Positions 24,671 through 36,995 of a stretch of DNA of 64,000 nt are shown here, piece by piece (the first letter of the stretch is position 1; every line of letters begins with the position of its first letter). The stretch is from Cymodocea nodosa (lineage: Eukaryota; Streptophyta; Magnoliopsida; Alismatales; Cymodoceaceae). A program made the position numbers and the translations under genes. The stretch lies in NCBI GenBank assembly GCA_036874045.1, contig CM072342.1:4362501-4426500 (forward strand), written 5' to 3'. The notes below the pieces were generated by a model. The model had not been told where the DNA came from. It searched no databases and saw only the letters and a program-made list of their open reading frames with translations.

Positions 24671-27411
24671 CTAGGTGCCGATGTATCCGAAACCGACGAT
24701 TAGGAAAGCAATTGCTTGTAGGTAGATATACACGTAATAGTAGTGCATCTCGTAGACAAGATCGTAGGTAGCACTCACAAGGAGGAAAATCCCAACCCCA
24801 ATCTCCTGCAGGTAGATCCTGTACTTCAAAAGAAAGCAGATGTGGATTTTTTTCCTTTTTTTTTTAAAAAAATTTTGTAGGTGATCTATGATCAAGAAGG
24901 GTTTGATTACGGTTGGTTACCTTTGTATGAATCTGATGTTAGGCTTTCCTTTCTCTTCGGTACTTCTGGGTTTCGATAGGAGCGCTTCTCCAAGCTTCTC
25001 CGTGACGATCCAATCGTTTGTGCTTCCTGCTTCAAACAAACCACTTACTGTTGCCTTCATCCTGTGGAAGGATATTACATTCTCAAAAGCGATCCACAAG
25101 ACTAGAAGATGGAGGCACCTGTCGTGGCAAATGCAAGTGCAAGATATTTTAATTAATTATATGCAAGTGCAAAGCGTGCGTGTAAAGTCACGGGTTACAA
25201 GTTGGTTGAATTGGTTTCTGACCTGCCATTTCTGACGGCGTAGAGAACGGTGATGGTGGTGGGGACGTAGACGATTCCCCAAAATGGGATCTCGACTTCC
25301 GGAACAAACACAGACAGAGGAATGACCACGCTGTAAAACATGAAGGTGACAATGTGCACTACCATCTTCCGGACAAGGAAGAAGCTGTATATCACGTAAG
25401 CTTTCTTCAAGAGCGGTACGTTCTGCTTTGACACAAACGTGCATCGATCAGACGACTTCTCCAGTTTAATCTGAACGTATATAGTTAACCATGGCTTGAT
25501 GATGATCAAGTCAACCACAAGCAAGCAGCCGATATTACCTTATTCGCTATAATCTCCATCCCCATTTTCCTGATCAAATTGGCAGCTCCACAAGTCCAAC
25601 GGTGCTGCTGATTCCGGTATGCCTGAAAATTACTCGGTAATTCGCTCTTCACCTGCAGAAAAGATAGCGACAATATTGGGCTTTGGAGTTAAGGCTTTCT
25701 TGTGTACATGACTAAATATGCTAGCCTTGACGTCTCCAGCGTAGACGAATTTCCAGCCCCGGAGGGTCGCTCGCACGGCCAAATCCATGTCTTCCACGGT
25801 GGTTCTATCGTTCCACCCTCCGGCTTCGTTCAATGCCGATAACCTCCACACACCCGCGGTTCCTGCGCCCCAAAATGTGGTTTAAGTTGAGGAACTTCAA
25901 CACTGTACGTTGCAGTTTAGGTACCACATCATACCATTGAAGCCGAAGAATCCGTAGGTGGAAGAGCCGGCCTCTTGCTCAACCTTGAAGTGGTAGTCCA
26001 GCGTCATTTTCTGCATCCTCGTCAGCACGGAATACCCAGAATTCACTGCAACATTTCGCTATCTCCGCCTTAATTTGTACGTACGACTATTTTATAACGG
26101 TGATTTCTGATGAAGACCACAGCTAAAGGTTCTCATCACATTTATTTGATTATACGTACGTATTCGATTGCATGTAGCGCATACGCCTAGGAGTCTAGGA
26201 CACGACTAATGATTAAAATGAGGGAGGAGGAAGCGTAGTTAGTTAATTAAATAAGATTTACCGAAATCCCATCGGGCTTGGACGAGAGCGATGCGGGGGT
26301 CGGCCGTGAGGAAAGGGACGGTGCGCATCAGAAAGTCGGGATGGGGTTGGAAGTCGGAGTCGAAGATGGCGACGAATTCGCACCTGGACGCGTAGGCGCA
26401 AGCCATGCCCTCCCTCAGCGCGCCGGCCTTGTACCCCTTCCGGCCGTCCCTCACTTCGTACCGTACGTTCACGCCCTTCTCCGCCCATGCCCTGCACTCC
26501 GACTGCACAAGCTCCTGCACAAACCACATGATTGATTTACCATGTAAATCGCAGCTTTTTCAACCTTCAACGATCACTAAATTAACAATCGACGAGTGGG
26601 AAGCAGCAAAAGGTAGCACCTTGACGGTGGTGTCCGTGGAGTCGTCCACCACCTGGACCACAATCCGATCTGAAGGCCACTTGAGAGAGCATGCCGCGCC
26701 AATGGAAAGCTTGTAAACCTGAGAACAGCGTGTACCATGTCCTTTTATATTATATAATTTAATTCAATGTTGTTGGAAGTAATAAATAAATATTTTTTAA
26801 AATACAATCTTCACCGTTAGTAAATTTTAAAGTAATATATTTCACAGTGCAAATGTTGCGACCGTATTCTTTTGGTATATTATATTCTGAATAAATATGG
26901 TCAAGAGATAATCACCTACCTCTCTTTCGTTGAACATGGGAATCTGCACGAGAACCAAGGGGAAAGCGTCGGACGAAGCACCGTCTTCCAAATCGACGAC
27001 CACAAGCTGATCTTCGCAACCACCACCGGCGGTGGAAAAGCCGGCGGCGGCGGCGGTGGTGGTGGTGGTCTCCTTCGGGAAATTGGTCGTTGGTGTTGCC
27101 TCGTCCCACCTGTACCTGCGCTGTGATGCCGAACGGAAGAGCTTGACGAAGAGGCTGACCACGCCCAGCAGAACCACGTCCATAAAAAGCATCATGGACA
27201 TAACCAGGCACACCACCACCGCAGTCCACAGAACCGGGGCTATCACCTTCGCCCTTGTCTTCTTCAGCACCTCAGCGACGCCAACCGCGATTTTTTCGTA
27301 CGAAGATGTTGCTAGCAATGTCGACGACGGTGGTGGCGATGGTGCCGTTAATCCATACAGGTGTGGTGAAGATAGGGGAGACGAGGAGGAGGAGGAGAAG
27401 GAAGAGATCAT
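24671..27411 (-). CDS. CSLA: CslA-a: cellulose synthase-like A, (gluco)mannan 4-beta-mannosyltransferase
   Basis: CslA enzymes are GT2 glycosyltransferases in Golgi membranes that polymerise beta-1,4-mannan or glucomannan from GDP-mannose and GDP-glucose. Nine exons, all in phase, give 583 aa: 27411-26920, 26718-26620, 26514-26262, 26045-25935, 25862-25726, 25652-25539, 25422-25223, 25118-24921, 24818-24671. A Ser-rich N-terminus is followed by a membrane segment (about 56-90). Catalytic residues are all present: DDSTD (189-193), DSD (249-251), TVEDMD (D343) and QQHRW (379-383). Several membrane segments follow. The ATG at 27411 has an in-frame stop upstream. Intron 5 (25725-25653, 73 bp) has a GC donor after GDVK; the corresponding intron of CslA-c has GT. 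The gene is intact and most similar to CslA-b. Confidence 0.93.
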
Positions 27412-27503
27412 ATTTTCTTTCCACTGTACTTACTATTCTAGGCGATGGGTTTGGCCCATCTTCCAGATGCGAATAAAAACCAAATACAATATCATTCCTT
27501 ACA

Positions 27504-27510
27504 TTTATAA
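27504..27510 (-). promoter_or_regulatory. TATA box candidate of CslA-a
   Basis: The minus strand reads TTATAAA within CTTATAAATGTA, about 93 bp before the ATG. The same element and surroundings (TTTTCGGG then TTATAAATGTA) are kept before CslA-b. TC runs lie just upstream (27541-27556). Confidence 0.55.
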
Positions 27511-27957
27511 GCCCGAAAACCACTAACATGCTTTTCTATCTCTCTCTCTCTCTGCAAAAGATGGTCCGTAAAGAGCGTGGCTACTGATCACCCTCTGGTG
27601 GTGGTGGTGGTGGCGGCGGTATTTGTCACATATCCAAGGATAAAAGCGTGTATGATTGATGCTCCCTATTTATGGCATGCCAGCGGAGCACGAAAGCATG
27701 ATAGGATGCCCATTGTGGCCGTGTTCAGTGTTCTCTCCCTCGTTTTCACCGTAATAAATATGTATTCAATGATTTCTACAAGCTTAAGCTGAGAACTTTA
27801 GCCTTCTATCGAAGATAACTGCAGGCAAGGCAGCCTTCTCCTTCAACTTACCTTGATCTGAGAGCTAAACGTTGTTGTGGCCAAGGTTGCTGGGAACATG
27901 TACACAGCGATGATTGTTTTCAACCCCCTTCACCACCCTATTTAGGCCAATATCATC

Positions 27958-27998
27958 TGTCAAATATGTAAGAAAACGGGGCACATCATACGGCATTG
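27958..27998 (+). pseudogene. copia gag zinc-knuckle scrap
   Basis: The plus strand translates to CQICKKTGHIIRHC, a perfect C-x2-C-x4-H-x4-C knuckle as in copia Gag, followed by YESLRKDL and a stop. No other retroelement parts were recognised nearby. Confidence 0.5.
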
Positions 27999-29232
27999 CT
28001 ACGAAAGTCTAAGGAAGGATTTGTGCACTTAAAACTTAAAATCTAATGGAATTAAAAAAAATTTCTGTCAGATTTTAAATAACAAGGTATTTGAGAAAAT
28101 AAATTCTCAACTTAAAAAGTCAGGAATTAATATTCCGACAGTCGATCCCTCACGCTCGACCCCGAACACCTGCGCACTCGCCTGCACCGTCACCGTCACC
28201 GTCACCTGTATCGTAGTCGATTTCCCCTCATGCTCGTCGACATCCTCGCACTCGCCAATTTCAATTTTCCAATTTCTTTTAATCTAACGCTCAAATTTAA
28301 GCAAAATTTACTCCATTTGAAAGCTCTAAAATAGTGAAAACTAACAACTCCAAGTGAGGTTAGACGGTCTTACCTCAAGACGTTTAAAGATCTGTAAATC
28401 TTCATCCAAGCATCGAATTTCGAACGACTCTTCAGAGATCGAGCTTACCTCGTGCAGTGCGAACATCGATAAAACCAGACAAATCTAACGATTGGATTGG
28501 AAAAGTGGTGAAAAATAAAAGTACGCGGCATCTAACCAGCATGATACGATGTTGAGATGAAAGTGATATGCTAATTTGGCATACCAACGACTTTCGTCGG
28601 TATGCACACGCAGCCTTCGTTTGGTAGACTGACAAGATCGGTCTACCGAACGTTGGTGGACGGAAATCACAAACCGAAACCAGTGTTTGGTAGAGATCTA
28701 TTTTTTCTAACAGAGGGCCTGGAGGAGTTGATGTGTTGGTGGAGGAGAGCTTCACTGACTGCCCCTTCCTCGCATGTTGCTGCTCCAGAAATAGCGCCTT
28801 AGAGCTTCGTCGGAGGTGGTGTGGGAATGCGAGAGTTGGAACATGGGTCGAAGGCTCGAGGTGGAGCTGCTAAGGCCGCCGCAACTCGGGCGGCAGTCGC
28901 ATGGGTTGGGTGCGATAGGGGAGCCTCCACGGAGGGAGGTTTGATGGGTTGAACGGAGGAGCCGGTGGAGCACGGACGCTGGTGCATGTTCTCCCCCCCC
29001 CCCCCCCATTAAACGTGCCGGCCGTTCGTCGCTCAGGTGGAAGAGGAGCCGGTGGAGCGGTGACGAGGCGACGTAGCAGGTCTGGTGGGCGATGTGCCTA
29101 GTGACATAGCGGGTGACGTGGATTTTTGGCATGTAATGCTTTAGGTTAAGGTGTAAATTTGGTTAGCATTCAAAAAGGGTTTTCTGGAGATTTAAGGGGG
29201 CTTTTTGTCTTTTTTATGGAGATTTAATGGGG

Positions 29233-29859
29233 GGTTTTTGTGTATATTGATAGAAAGAAAATGATAAAATATTATAAAAAAAATAAAGTAACGAAAAGTT
29301 AATAAAAAATTAAAATATTTATGTTAAGAATAGAAAATGACAAAATTTAAAATACATATGTTTATGTATAAAATACTAAATGACTAAAAATCATAAGATA
29401 TGTATGTTTATAAATAGAATAGAAAATATTAAAATTGATAAATTAATTTTTTTTTTTATATTTATCTACAAGATAAAAAAAAATACTATAGATAATACAA
29501 GATAGAGTCATTATGACTATAGTTACAATATAAAATATATTTCATATATCTTTATTATTTCACATATCTCTTATAATATCAATTTTCATTCATTAATGAT
29601 ATAAATAATTTTCATATTAAAATTACATGTTGCTAATATATTATGTGATAATTCACTTTTCTATTCTTTTATTTTTTATTTATTTTAAAGATCAAAATAT
29701 TAAAAAATAAAAGAAATTTTTTTTTTTCTTAAATACAAGAAAAAATGATAGAATCCTTCAGAAATTAATTTAACTCACAAACGTCCAAAAAAATGATAGA
29801 AAAGTTTTCATCATTTTTCTTTCTAACTTTTTCAATCATTTTTTAGTTATACAAACACC
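29233..29859. mobile_element. MITE-like element, copy 1
   Basis: About 627 bp, very AT-rich, matching 41512-42137 along its whole length (shared GATAGAAAATGA, AGAGTCATT/AAAGTCATT and TATTATGTGATAATT words). The ends are imperfect inverted repeats (left GGTTTTTGTGTATATTGATAG, right the complement of GGTGTTTGTATAACTAA). No coding capacity is seen and no clear target duplication was found. Confidence 0.6.
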
Positions 29860-30836
29860 TTCTCAAGTGAAATTTCAAATAGATTTCAGGAAATTTTAAT
29901 TAGGTAGCGCTAATCGAGAAAAGTGCAAATTTTGGAAAGATTAAAAACCAAATTCCTGATGCCTACAAAGTTGCTGGTATGATAATATGCAATAGAAAAG
30001 TCATTGCTTGGAATATAAAACTCTTTCGAAGAAGATAACTTGCTACCAACTTGCTGGAGTAAACGGTGTACAAACACTCTTGTCTCATATTACATTAACT
30101 ACAGCTCTCATAGGTTGCCAGCCTAGAAACTCTTTATATACATCATAGCTTTCACAAGTATGGTTGTGGATTTCCATCACCGCAGGAGGATCATCTGATT
30201 TTCCTTTCTACATGAACATCACCAAAGTATTAGAGAGAGCATCATTATAGCAATTTCCTGAATTTCTCTAGCTAGTTTTCTTTATCTTCTACCGTAGATC
30301 GAACCTATTCTCACTTTTACAAGCGCTGATCAGCATGGAAACGCTAGGTTTGTCACGGGGCTTCATATTGTTAACTATGATGAGAATGAGAGTTAAATGT
30401 AAATGAAGAACTTGCGAACTCAGAGAAAAGAGAGACAATGGTGGCTCGTATGATGAGACGCATTGAAATGTAATGATGTTTGGTATATAGTACTTCGTTG
30501 GTACGTTTTGTGACGTACATTGAAGTGTAATGTGCCATCTTTGTTGCTAGCGACTTTACAGGTGGTAAAGACTTTGTTTTGCACTGCGCGCTAGTGCATA
30601 CCGTACAACGACTGTGATAAAATCAACATTGATAAAAACATGGGAAAAAGAATGGTACAATCTCTTCTTCACGGTAAAAAATGTGAGGAAATTTGGTGGC
30701 TTTGGAAACAAGAGAAATATCTTCTTTGCTTTTGTGTTGCCGCTTGGTAATTCTCAGCTTGCCTCAGTTGATAAAGGCAACCACCAGATGTATGTATGTG
30801 GTCATGCCTTGAAAAAGTATGGGCGATGGTTGCTCA

Positions 30837-33800
30837 CTAGGTGCCGATGTATCCAAAACCGACGATTAGGAAAGCAATTGCTTGTAGGTAGATATACACG
30901 TAATAGTAATTCTTGTCGCAGACTAGATTGTAGGTAGCACATGCAAGGAGGAAAATCCCAATCCCAATCTCCGGCAAGTAGATCCTGTACTTGAAAATAA
31001 AGCAGATGTGGATGCTTCTTCTTTTTTTAAAAAATTTGTAGGTGTTTCATTTCATCATGGTACTACTGATTTGATGTGTTTGTTTACGGTGGTTACCTTT
31101 GTCTGAATCTGATGCTAGGCTTCCCTTGTTCTCTGGCACTTCTGGGTTTCGCTAGAAGAGCTTCTCCAAGCTTCTCCGTGACGATCCAATCGTTTGTGCT
31201 TCCTGCTTCAAACAAACCACTTACTGTTGCCTTCATCCTGTGGAAGGATATTGCATTCTCAAAAACGATCCAGAAGACCAGAAGATGGAGGCAACTGTCA
31301 TGGCAAATGCAAGTGCAAGACATTTTAATTAAGTATAAGCAAGTGCTATATATATATATATATATATATATATGATCACTGGATGGAAGTTGGTTGAATT
31401 GGTTTCTGACCTGGGATTTCTGATGGCGTTGAGAATGGTGATGGCGGTGGGCGCGTAGACCATTCCCCAAGTTGGGATCTCGACTTCCGGAACAAACACC
31501 GACAGAGGAATAACCACGCTGTAAAACACGAAGGTGACGATGTGCGCTACCACCTTCCGGACAAGGAAGAAGCTGTATATCAGGTAAGCTTTCTTCAAGA
31601 GCGGTACATTCTGCTTTGAGTCAAACGTGCATCGATTAGACGACTTCTCCGGTTTAATTTGAATGTAAATAATTAACCATGGCAAATATTACCTTACTCG
31701 CTATGATCTCCATCCCCATTTTCCGAAACAAATTGGCAGCTCCACACGTCCAACGGCGCTGCTGATTCCGGTAGGCCTGAAAATTACTCGGTAATTCGCT
31801 TTTCACCTGCAAAAAGGATACCGACAATATTGGGCTTTGGAGTTAAAGGCTTTCTCGTGTACATGACTAAATATGCTAGCCTTGACGTCTCCAGCGTAGA
31901 CGAATTTCCAGCCCCGGAGGGTCGCTCGCACGGCCAAATCCATGTCTTCCACGGTGGTTCTGTCGTTCCACCCTCCGGCCTCGTTCAATGCCGATACCCT
32001 CCACACGCCCGCGGTCCCTGCGCCCCAAAATGGCGTTTGAGGATGTTGAAGAGAAACTGTACGTTGCAGTTTAGGTAGAATACCATACCATTGAAGCCGA
32101 AGAATCCGCAGGTAGAAGAGCCAGCCTCTTGCTCAACCTTGAAATGGTAGTCCAACGTCATCTTCTGCATCCTTGTTAGCACACACTCCCCAGCATTCAC
32201 TGCAATATTTCGCTAGCTCCACCTTAATTTATACGTACGCCTATTTTATAACAGTGATTTCTGATAAAAACTACAGTTGAACAAAGTATTACATTTATTT
32301 AATTTATACAATCGAAATCGATTGAATTCAGCACATACGCCTACGAGTCAAGTACACATAGATTTATATATAAATAAATAAATCTCTTTAACTTATCAAG
32401 TTCTGATACATCCACATCAACAGAAAGCAGCATCAAGCAAGTGGTTGGTTTACCAAGTACGATAAATCTTTGTTTATGTATAATATTGATAGCATGAGTT
32501 TGTCGTTGCTTGAGACAACTTATTCAGCAAATGTGTTTTTCTCAAGAATCGCGTTGGTTAGAAGACTTCTAACTTGTATTTGTTGTGGGTGATGAGAAAA
32601 TTATTTCATCACCCCGACACACGTTTATTCAATGCATATATAGTTAGAAAGTTATAAATAAAACAAAAATTGATATCTTACATGAGTAAGGATTCATCAT
32701 TTACTATCAATTAATTTTAAACTAAACTTTCACTTTTAATATCAAAATCAACAGTCTGAAAAATGTTAGAAAATCAGATCCACTACTTCCAATTCAAATT
32801 TCGCTACTCTCAAATAAGTACACAGACAGTCAAAAAAACATATTTTTCATGAATTTCAAACTTCATCTGCTTTTCCCCCATTTCAGTGTCCAGCCCTAAA
32901 CAAGCGTGTGTTAGATAGATGGGACGTACCGAAATCCCAACGGGCTTGGACGAGAGCGATGCAGGGGTCAGCCGTGAGGAAGGGGACGGTCTGCGTCAGA
33001 AAATCTGGATGGGGTTGGAAGTCGGAGTCGAAGATGGCGACGAATTCGCACTTGGACGCGTAGGCGCAAGCCATGCCCTCCCTCAGCGCGCCGGCCTTGT
33101 ACCCCTTCCTGCCGTCCCTCACCTTGTACCGTATGTTCACGCCCTTCCCCGCCCATCTCCTGCATTCCGACTGCACAAGCCCCTGCGCAAACCACATGAT
33201 CGATTTACCATCCAAATCGCAGCTTTTTCAACCTTCTACGATCACTAAATTAACAATGGATGAGTGGGAAGCAGCAAAAGGTAGTACCTTGACGGTGGTG
33301 TCCGTGGAGTCGTCCAGCACCTGGATCACAATCCGATCCGAGGGCCACCTGAGAGAGCATGCCGCACCAATGGAAAGCTTATAAACCTGAGAACAGCGTG
33401 TATCATATCGTTTTATATTATAATTATATAATTTAATTCAATGTTGTTGAAAGTAAAAAAATATTATGAGTATTTATCTTATAATTTATATATTCATTTA
33501 AAATAAATATTTAAAAAAAATCATTTTAAATACAATATTTACTCTGATAAAATTTATTACAGCAACCGTATTTTTTGGCATATTATATTATAAATCAATA
33601 TGGTCAAGAAATAATGACCGACCTCTTTTTCGTTGAACATGGGAATCTGTACGAGAACCAAGGGAAAAGCGTCAGACGAAGAACCGTCTTCCAAATCGAC
33701 GACTACAATCTGATCCTCGCACCCACCGGCGGTAGCGGTGGTGTCCTTCGATAAACTCGCCGTTGGGGTTGCGTCGTCCCACCTGTACTTGCGTTGAGGT

Positions 33801-34114
33801 GCCGGGCGGAAGAGCTTGAGGAAGAGGCTGACCACGCCCAGCAGAACCACGTCAATAAAAAGCATCACGGACATGACCAGGCACACCACCACCGCAGTCC
33901 ACAGAACCGGGGCTATCACCTTCGCCCTTGCCTTCTTCAGCACCTCAATGACGTCGACCGCGATTTTTTCGTACGAAGATGTTGATAGCAGTGACGACGA
34001 CAGCGAAGGTGGTGGTGATGGTGGTGACGACGGTGTCGTCAATCCATACAGCTGTAGTGAAGATAGCGGAGAAGAGGAAGAGGAGGAGGAGGAGGAGGAA
34101 GGGGAAGAGATCAT
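30837..34114 (-). CDS. CSLA: CslA-b: cellulose synthase-like A, (gluco)mannan 4-beta-mannosyltransferase
   Basis: Tandem copy of CslA-a with the same nine exon lengths and 583 aa: 34114-33623, 33386-33288, 33182-32930, 32199-32089, 32017-31881, 31806-31693, 31610-31411, 31294-31097, 30984-30837. The N-terminus has a run of 10 Ser. Catalytic residues are complete: DDSTD (189-193), DSD (249-251), TVEDMD (D343) and QQRRW (379-383; the His of CslA-a is Arg here, at a variable position of QxxRW). Intron 5 (31880-31807) has the same GC donor as CslA-a. The ATG at 34114 aligns with that of CslA-a; a longer frame to 34183 lacks ATG. The gene is intact, so both duplicates are probably expressed or recently so. 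Confidence 0.93.
31347..31372. repeat. (TA)n microsatellite in CslA-b intron 7
   Basis: Thirteen TA units. CslA-a has no such run at this position. Confidence 0.9.
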
Positions 34115-34197
34115 ATTTTCCAATGTACTATTCCAGCCGATGGGTTCGGCCGGCTTACAGATGCGACGAAAAAACAAATACAATATTATTGCCTACA

Positions 34198-34204
34198 TTT
34201 ATAA
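34198..34204 (-). promoter_or_regulatory. TATA box candidate of CslA-b
   Basis: TTATAAA on the minus strand in the context TTTATAAATGTAGG, about 84 bp before the ATG, conserved with CslA-a. Confidence 0.55.
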
Positions 34205-35189
34205 ACCCGAAAACCACTTACGTGCTTTTTTTACCTCTCTCTGCATTTTTATCTCTCTCTGCAAAAAGATGGTCCAGAAAAAGTGTGGCTACTAATCACC
34301 CCCTGGTGGTGGTGGTGGTGGTGGTGGTGGTGGCGGCGGCGGCTCGGTTTTGTCACATATCAACCAAGAACGAAAGCGTTTTACGATTGATGGTCATTAT
34401 AGTGGTGGTCATTCCCTATTCATCGCATACCAACCGACCATGAAAGCATGATATGATGCCCACTGTGGCTGTGGTCTCTCCCTCTTTATTCCATACCCAT
34501 CGCCGTTGCTGGGCGGTGAGAAGGCAGAGGAGGAAGCTCGATGTCGGTGGCGCAAGGAAGAGGAAAGCGGATGCTTCATCATTGCTAGGGTGGAAGGATG
34601 TGGGATGGATGGATCGAGACCGTTGGATGAGATCCAACACCGAGCGAGTGATGATCACAAGAGTTTTTGCCTGGTCAAGGACGTTTTTCCATCATCTATG
34701 TACAACAATACAAATGGAGAGAACGCAGAAGCAGACAAATTAATATGATATTTATTTACTTTTAACGGAATAATTCCTATTATTGATAAATTTTAAATTA
34801 ATACATCTGATGCAGACAGTCTGTTATAAATATTATTATATTTTTAGCTTTATTAGCCCATTTTTCTCAGGCAGACGGTCTGTTTGTTGTAGTTGTCATG
34901 GGCGGCCATCCATTTCTCAGATGGGAAGTGTCCGATTGTTTGCTCACCAATTAATGCCCATCTCCCTAGCTTTTCAATTAATAATTCAAGTAATAGTGCG
35001 CTATGTGACAGGTTGCGAGCTGCACGTTCTCGATCACTTTTCCATTTCTTTTTATATATATATATAAAAACACACAGAGCGGTACGTATGACTGCTGGCG
35101 CGGGTTCGGTTTAGCCGAAAAATACTCGGTCAATGAACTAAATTTTGGTTAAATCGAATTTTATCGATAACTGACGTCAATAGAAAAAA

Positions 35190-35190
<1 letters not shown>

Positions 35191-35234
<44 letters not shown>
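35191..35234. repeat. Compound microsatellite (CA)n(TA)n
   Basis: About 12 CA units are followed by about 10 TA units. Confidence 0.95.
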
Positions 35235-35235
<1 letters not shown>

Positions 35236-36995
35236 TTGCAATCGTCAGGTTTTTCATATTTTTTTTTACAAAATTACGAGTAGAAATGCACGTGATCGAA
35301 AGAAATCTCACCCGTACACGCCTTCACGAAAAATATAATAGCGTGCGTGGGAGGAACGGAGAATGTTTGTTTTTACGTATTAAATAAATATTTATTATAT
35401 TTAAAAAAAGAAGAATAAAATAGTATCAAAAAAACGCTTCGGCTACAGAACCACAGCTAAAGCCGAAAGAAAATGTACAATACAATATAGAAGGCTAATA
35501 AGGGTCATAACCAATACAACAAAACAATAGTAATTAATCGTTCGTATTTTCAATAATGCTTTCATGGGGGGCAATCACCTTCGTACAAACAATAACGTCA
35601 GTAGAACGGATATCCGACTTTGTTCTCATTTGCACCTTTTAATTCAAACATAGAGTCAGGACCTAACCAGAAAATAGAGCAGTTAAAAATTTTGAGGAAT
35701 GTTAAAATAATATTCTAATGAGAATGACCGAAGGAATAATTATTTCTAGTTAACCTGATGAACCAAAAGAAAAAAAAAATCGAAATGATATGTCATGCTA
35801 ATTTAGATAATTTAAATTTAATCATTTTGAGTAAAAAAAAAAGGGGCTACAGAACGGAAAGAATCCGACAAGAACTGTTTACAAATATCTTTTAACAGAA
35901 GGGACCGGAAATCAAACGAAGAATTGTAGTACACAAATATATGTCTGATATGTTCAAAGTCCTGAGTTACATTGAGAGCAGATCATATCTTCATTTCAAT
36001 CCAACTTAGGGAAATAACATTCGGAAACAACTTTTTCTTGAATCATCATCCAAGCGAAGATTTTTGTCTTTAAAGGGATCTTAGATTGCAAATGTCTGCG
36101 TCCCCTGTTTTTGTCTACCAGCCTTCTCGCCAAATCGGCGGTCGACGACCGTATTTTTCCTTGAGTTGGCGAGCTTGGAGGAGCGTCGATGTAATGAAAT
36201 CGATATTTCAGTAGTTTCGGTGAAGTCGACAGGTTCGCGTGTAGCGAGTGGTGGTCGTCCATCGTTGCGATCGATTGTGCGATGTCGAAGCCCTCTGTTT
36301 TCCCATCGCGAGATCCGTCGATCGTCCACTGAGCGGCAAGCTCAGACGTTCGTTCTCCAACGAGTTGAGGCCGATTTGAAGAAGTTCGATGAGCTCGAGT
36401 GTTGGGTTCGTGTTCAGCAGTCGATCTATTCGTGAAGAAGAAAAAGAAGAGAAGAAGAAGAAGAAGAAAATGGAAAAAGAAAATTAAGGAATATTATCGT
36501 ATTTTTGTAATTTTTCCTTCTAGGTAAGTCTTTCTCGTTTTAATTCAAAAATTTTAGTATTATTTGAGATTTATGCATGATTTTGATAATCATATTTATA
36601 TTGATTATGATGTAATTATGTGTTTATGCAAATATTGAGATTTTGCATTATTTTTTGAGATTAATGTATGTCATGAACTTTATACAGAGGTCTTTGTGAT
36701 TATTTTACATGACATGATTATTTTAAAGATGTGAATCTCATCATTCAATTCTAATCCACATTTAAATAGACGCCAGCAGCCACAACTAACGACTTTTCTC
36801 GTATATATATCATCTAATTAAAAGCAAAAAAATTTCTACTAATGAAATCAACAAATATATTTTGAATGTTGAAGCATTTTCTTAACAACCATATGTTGAA
36901 TATCGCTTGCTAGTCCCAAGAATTGCCCTTCGGCCATGTGATAAAAATAGAATTCGCAGTGGACGTTCGGTTTTGACCTCACCAGTGGATCATTC

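Larger units (their letters stand above)
24227..27745 (-). repeat. Tandem duplication unit 1 (contains CslA-a)
   Basis: The unit is similar to 30361-34490 through the 3' flank, all exons and introns, 5' UTR and proximal promoter. Similarity begins near the shared CTTCATATTG (24227 / 30361) and fades after GAAAGCATGAT...GATGCCCA (about 27700 / 34450). The other copy is longer mainly because its intron 3 carries about 500 extra bases. Confidence 0.8.
27412..30360. other. Spacer between CslA-b and CslA-a
   Basis: The spacer contains the CslA-a promoter, a copia gag zinc-knuckle scrap (27958-27998), a GC-richer stretch (28130-29130) with several overlapping open frames but no recognised protein, a run of 15 C at 28993-29007, a MITE-like element (29233-29859), and AT-rich sequence. 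Confidence 0.5.
30361..34490 (-). repeat. Tandem duplication unit 2 (contains CslA-b)
   Basis: Partner of 24227-27745. Differences include about 500 bp extra in intron 3 (roughly 32380-32880), a (TA)n run in intron 7 (31347-31372), and longer GGT and GAG trinucleotide runs around the 5' end. Confidence 0.8.
34115..36995. other. Spacer between CslA-c and CslA-b
   Basis: The spacer contains the CslA-b promoter with a (GGT)n run near 34305-34335, a (CA)n(TA)n microsatellite, AT-rich sequence, and a GC-richer island at about 36080-36440 with overlapping open frames on both strands (89 codons on plus from 36166) that I cannot assign. The island is followed by a GAAGAA purine tract. It could be a gene relic or an LTR piece. 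Confidence 0.45.

Noticed and set aside
26258-26535. Long GC-rich open frames on both strands over CslA exon 3 and its copy at 32919-33248
   Set aside because: They are antisense or shifted shadows of the conserved exon with DSDFQP. Both copies have them only because the sequence is duplicated.
27032-27526. 164-codon plus-strand frame over CslA-a exon 1
   Set aside because: It is a shadow of the minus-strand exon, with low-complexity runs from GGT and GAG repeats.
28432-29132. Protein-coding gene in the GC-richer spacer between CslA-a and CslA-b
   Set aside because: Several overlapping frames on both strands exist, but no motif, splice structure or single dominant frame. A 15-C run interrupts it.
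34115-34183. Longer N-terminus for CslA-b reaching 34183
   Set aside because: There is no ATG in the extension, and the homologous region of CslA-a has an in-frame stop. The ATG at 34114 is the conserved start.
36081-36435. Gene in the GC-richer island upstream of CslA-b
   Set aside because: Both strands are open for about 80-90 codons, which suggests base composition and not coding. No domain was recognised.
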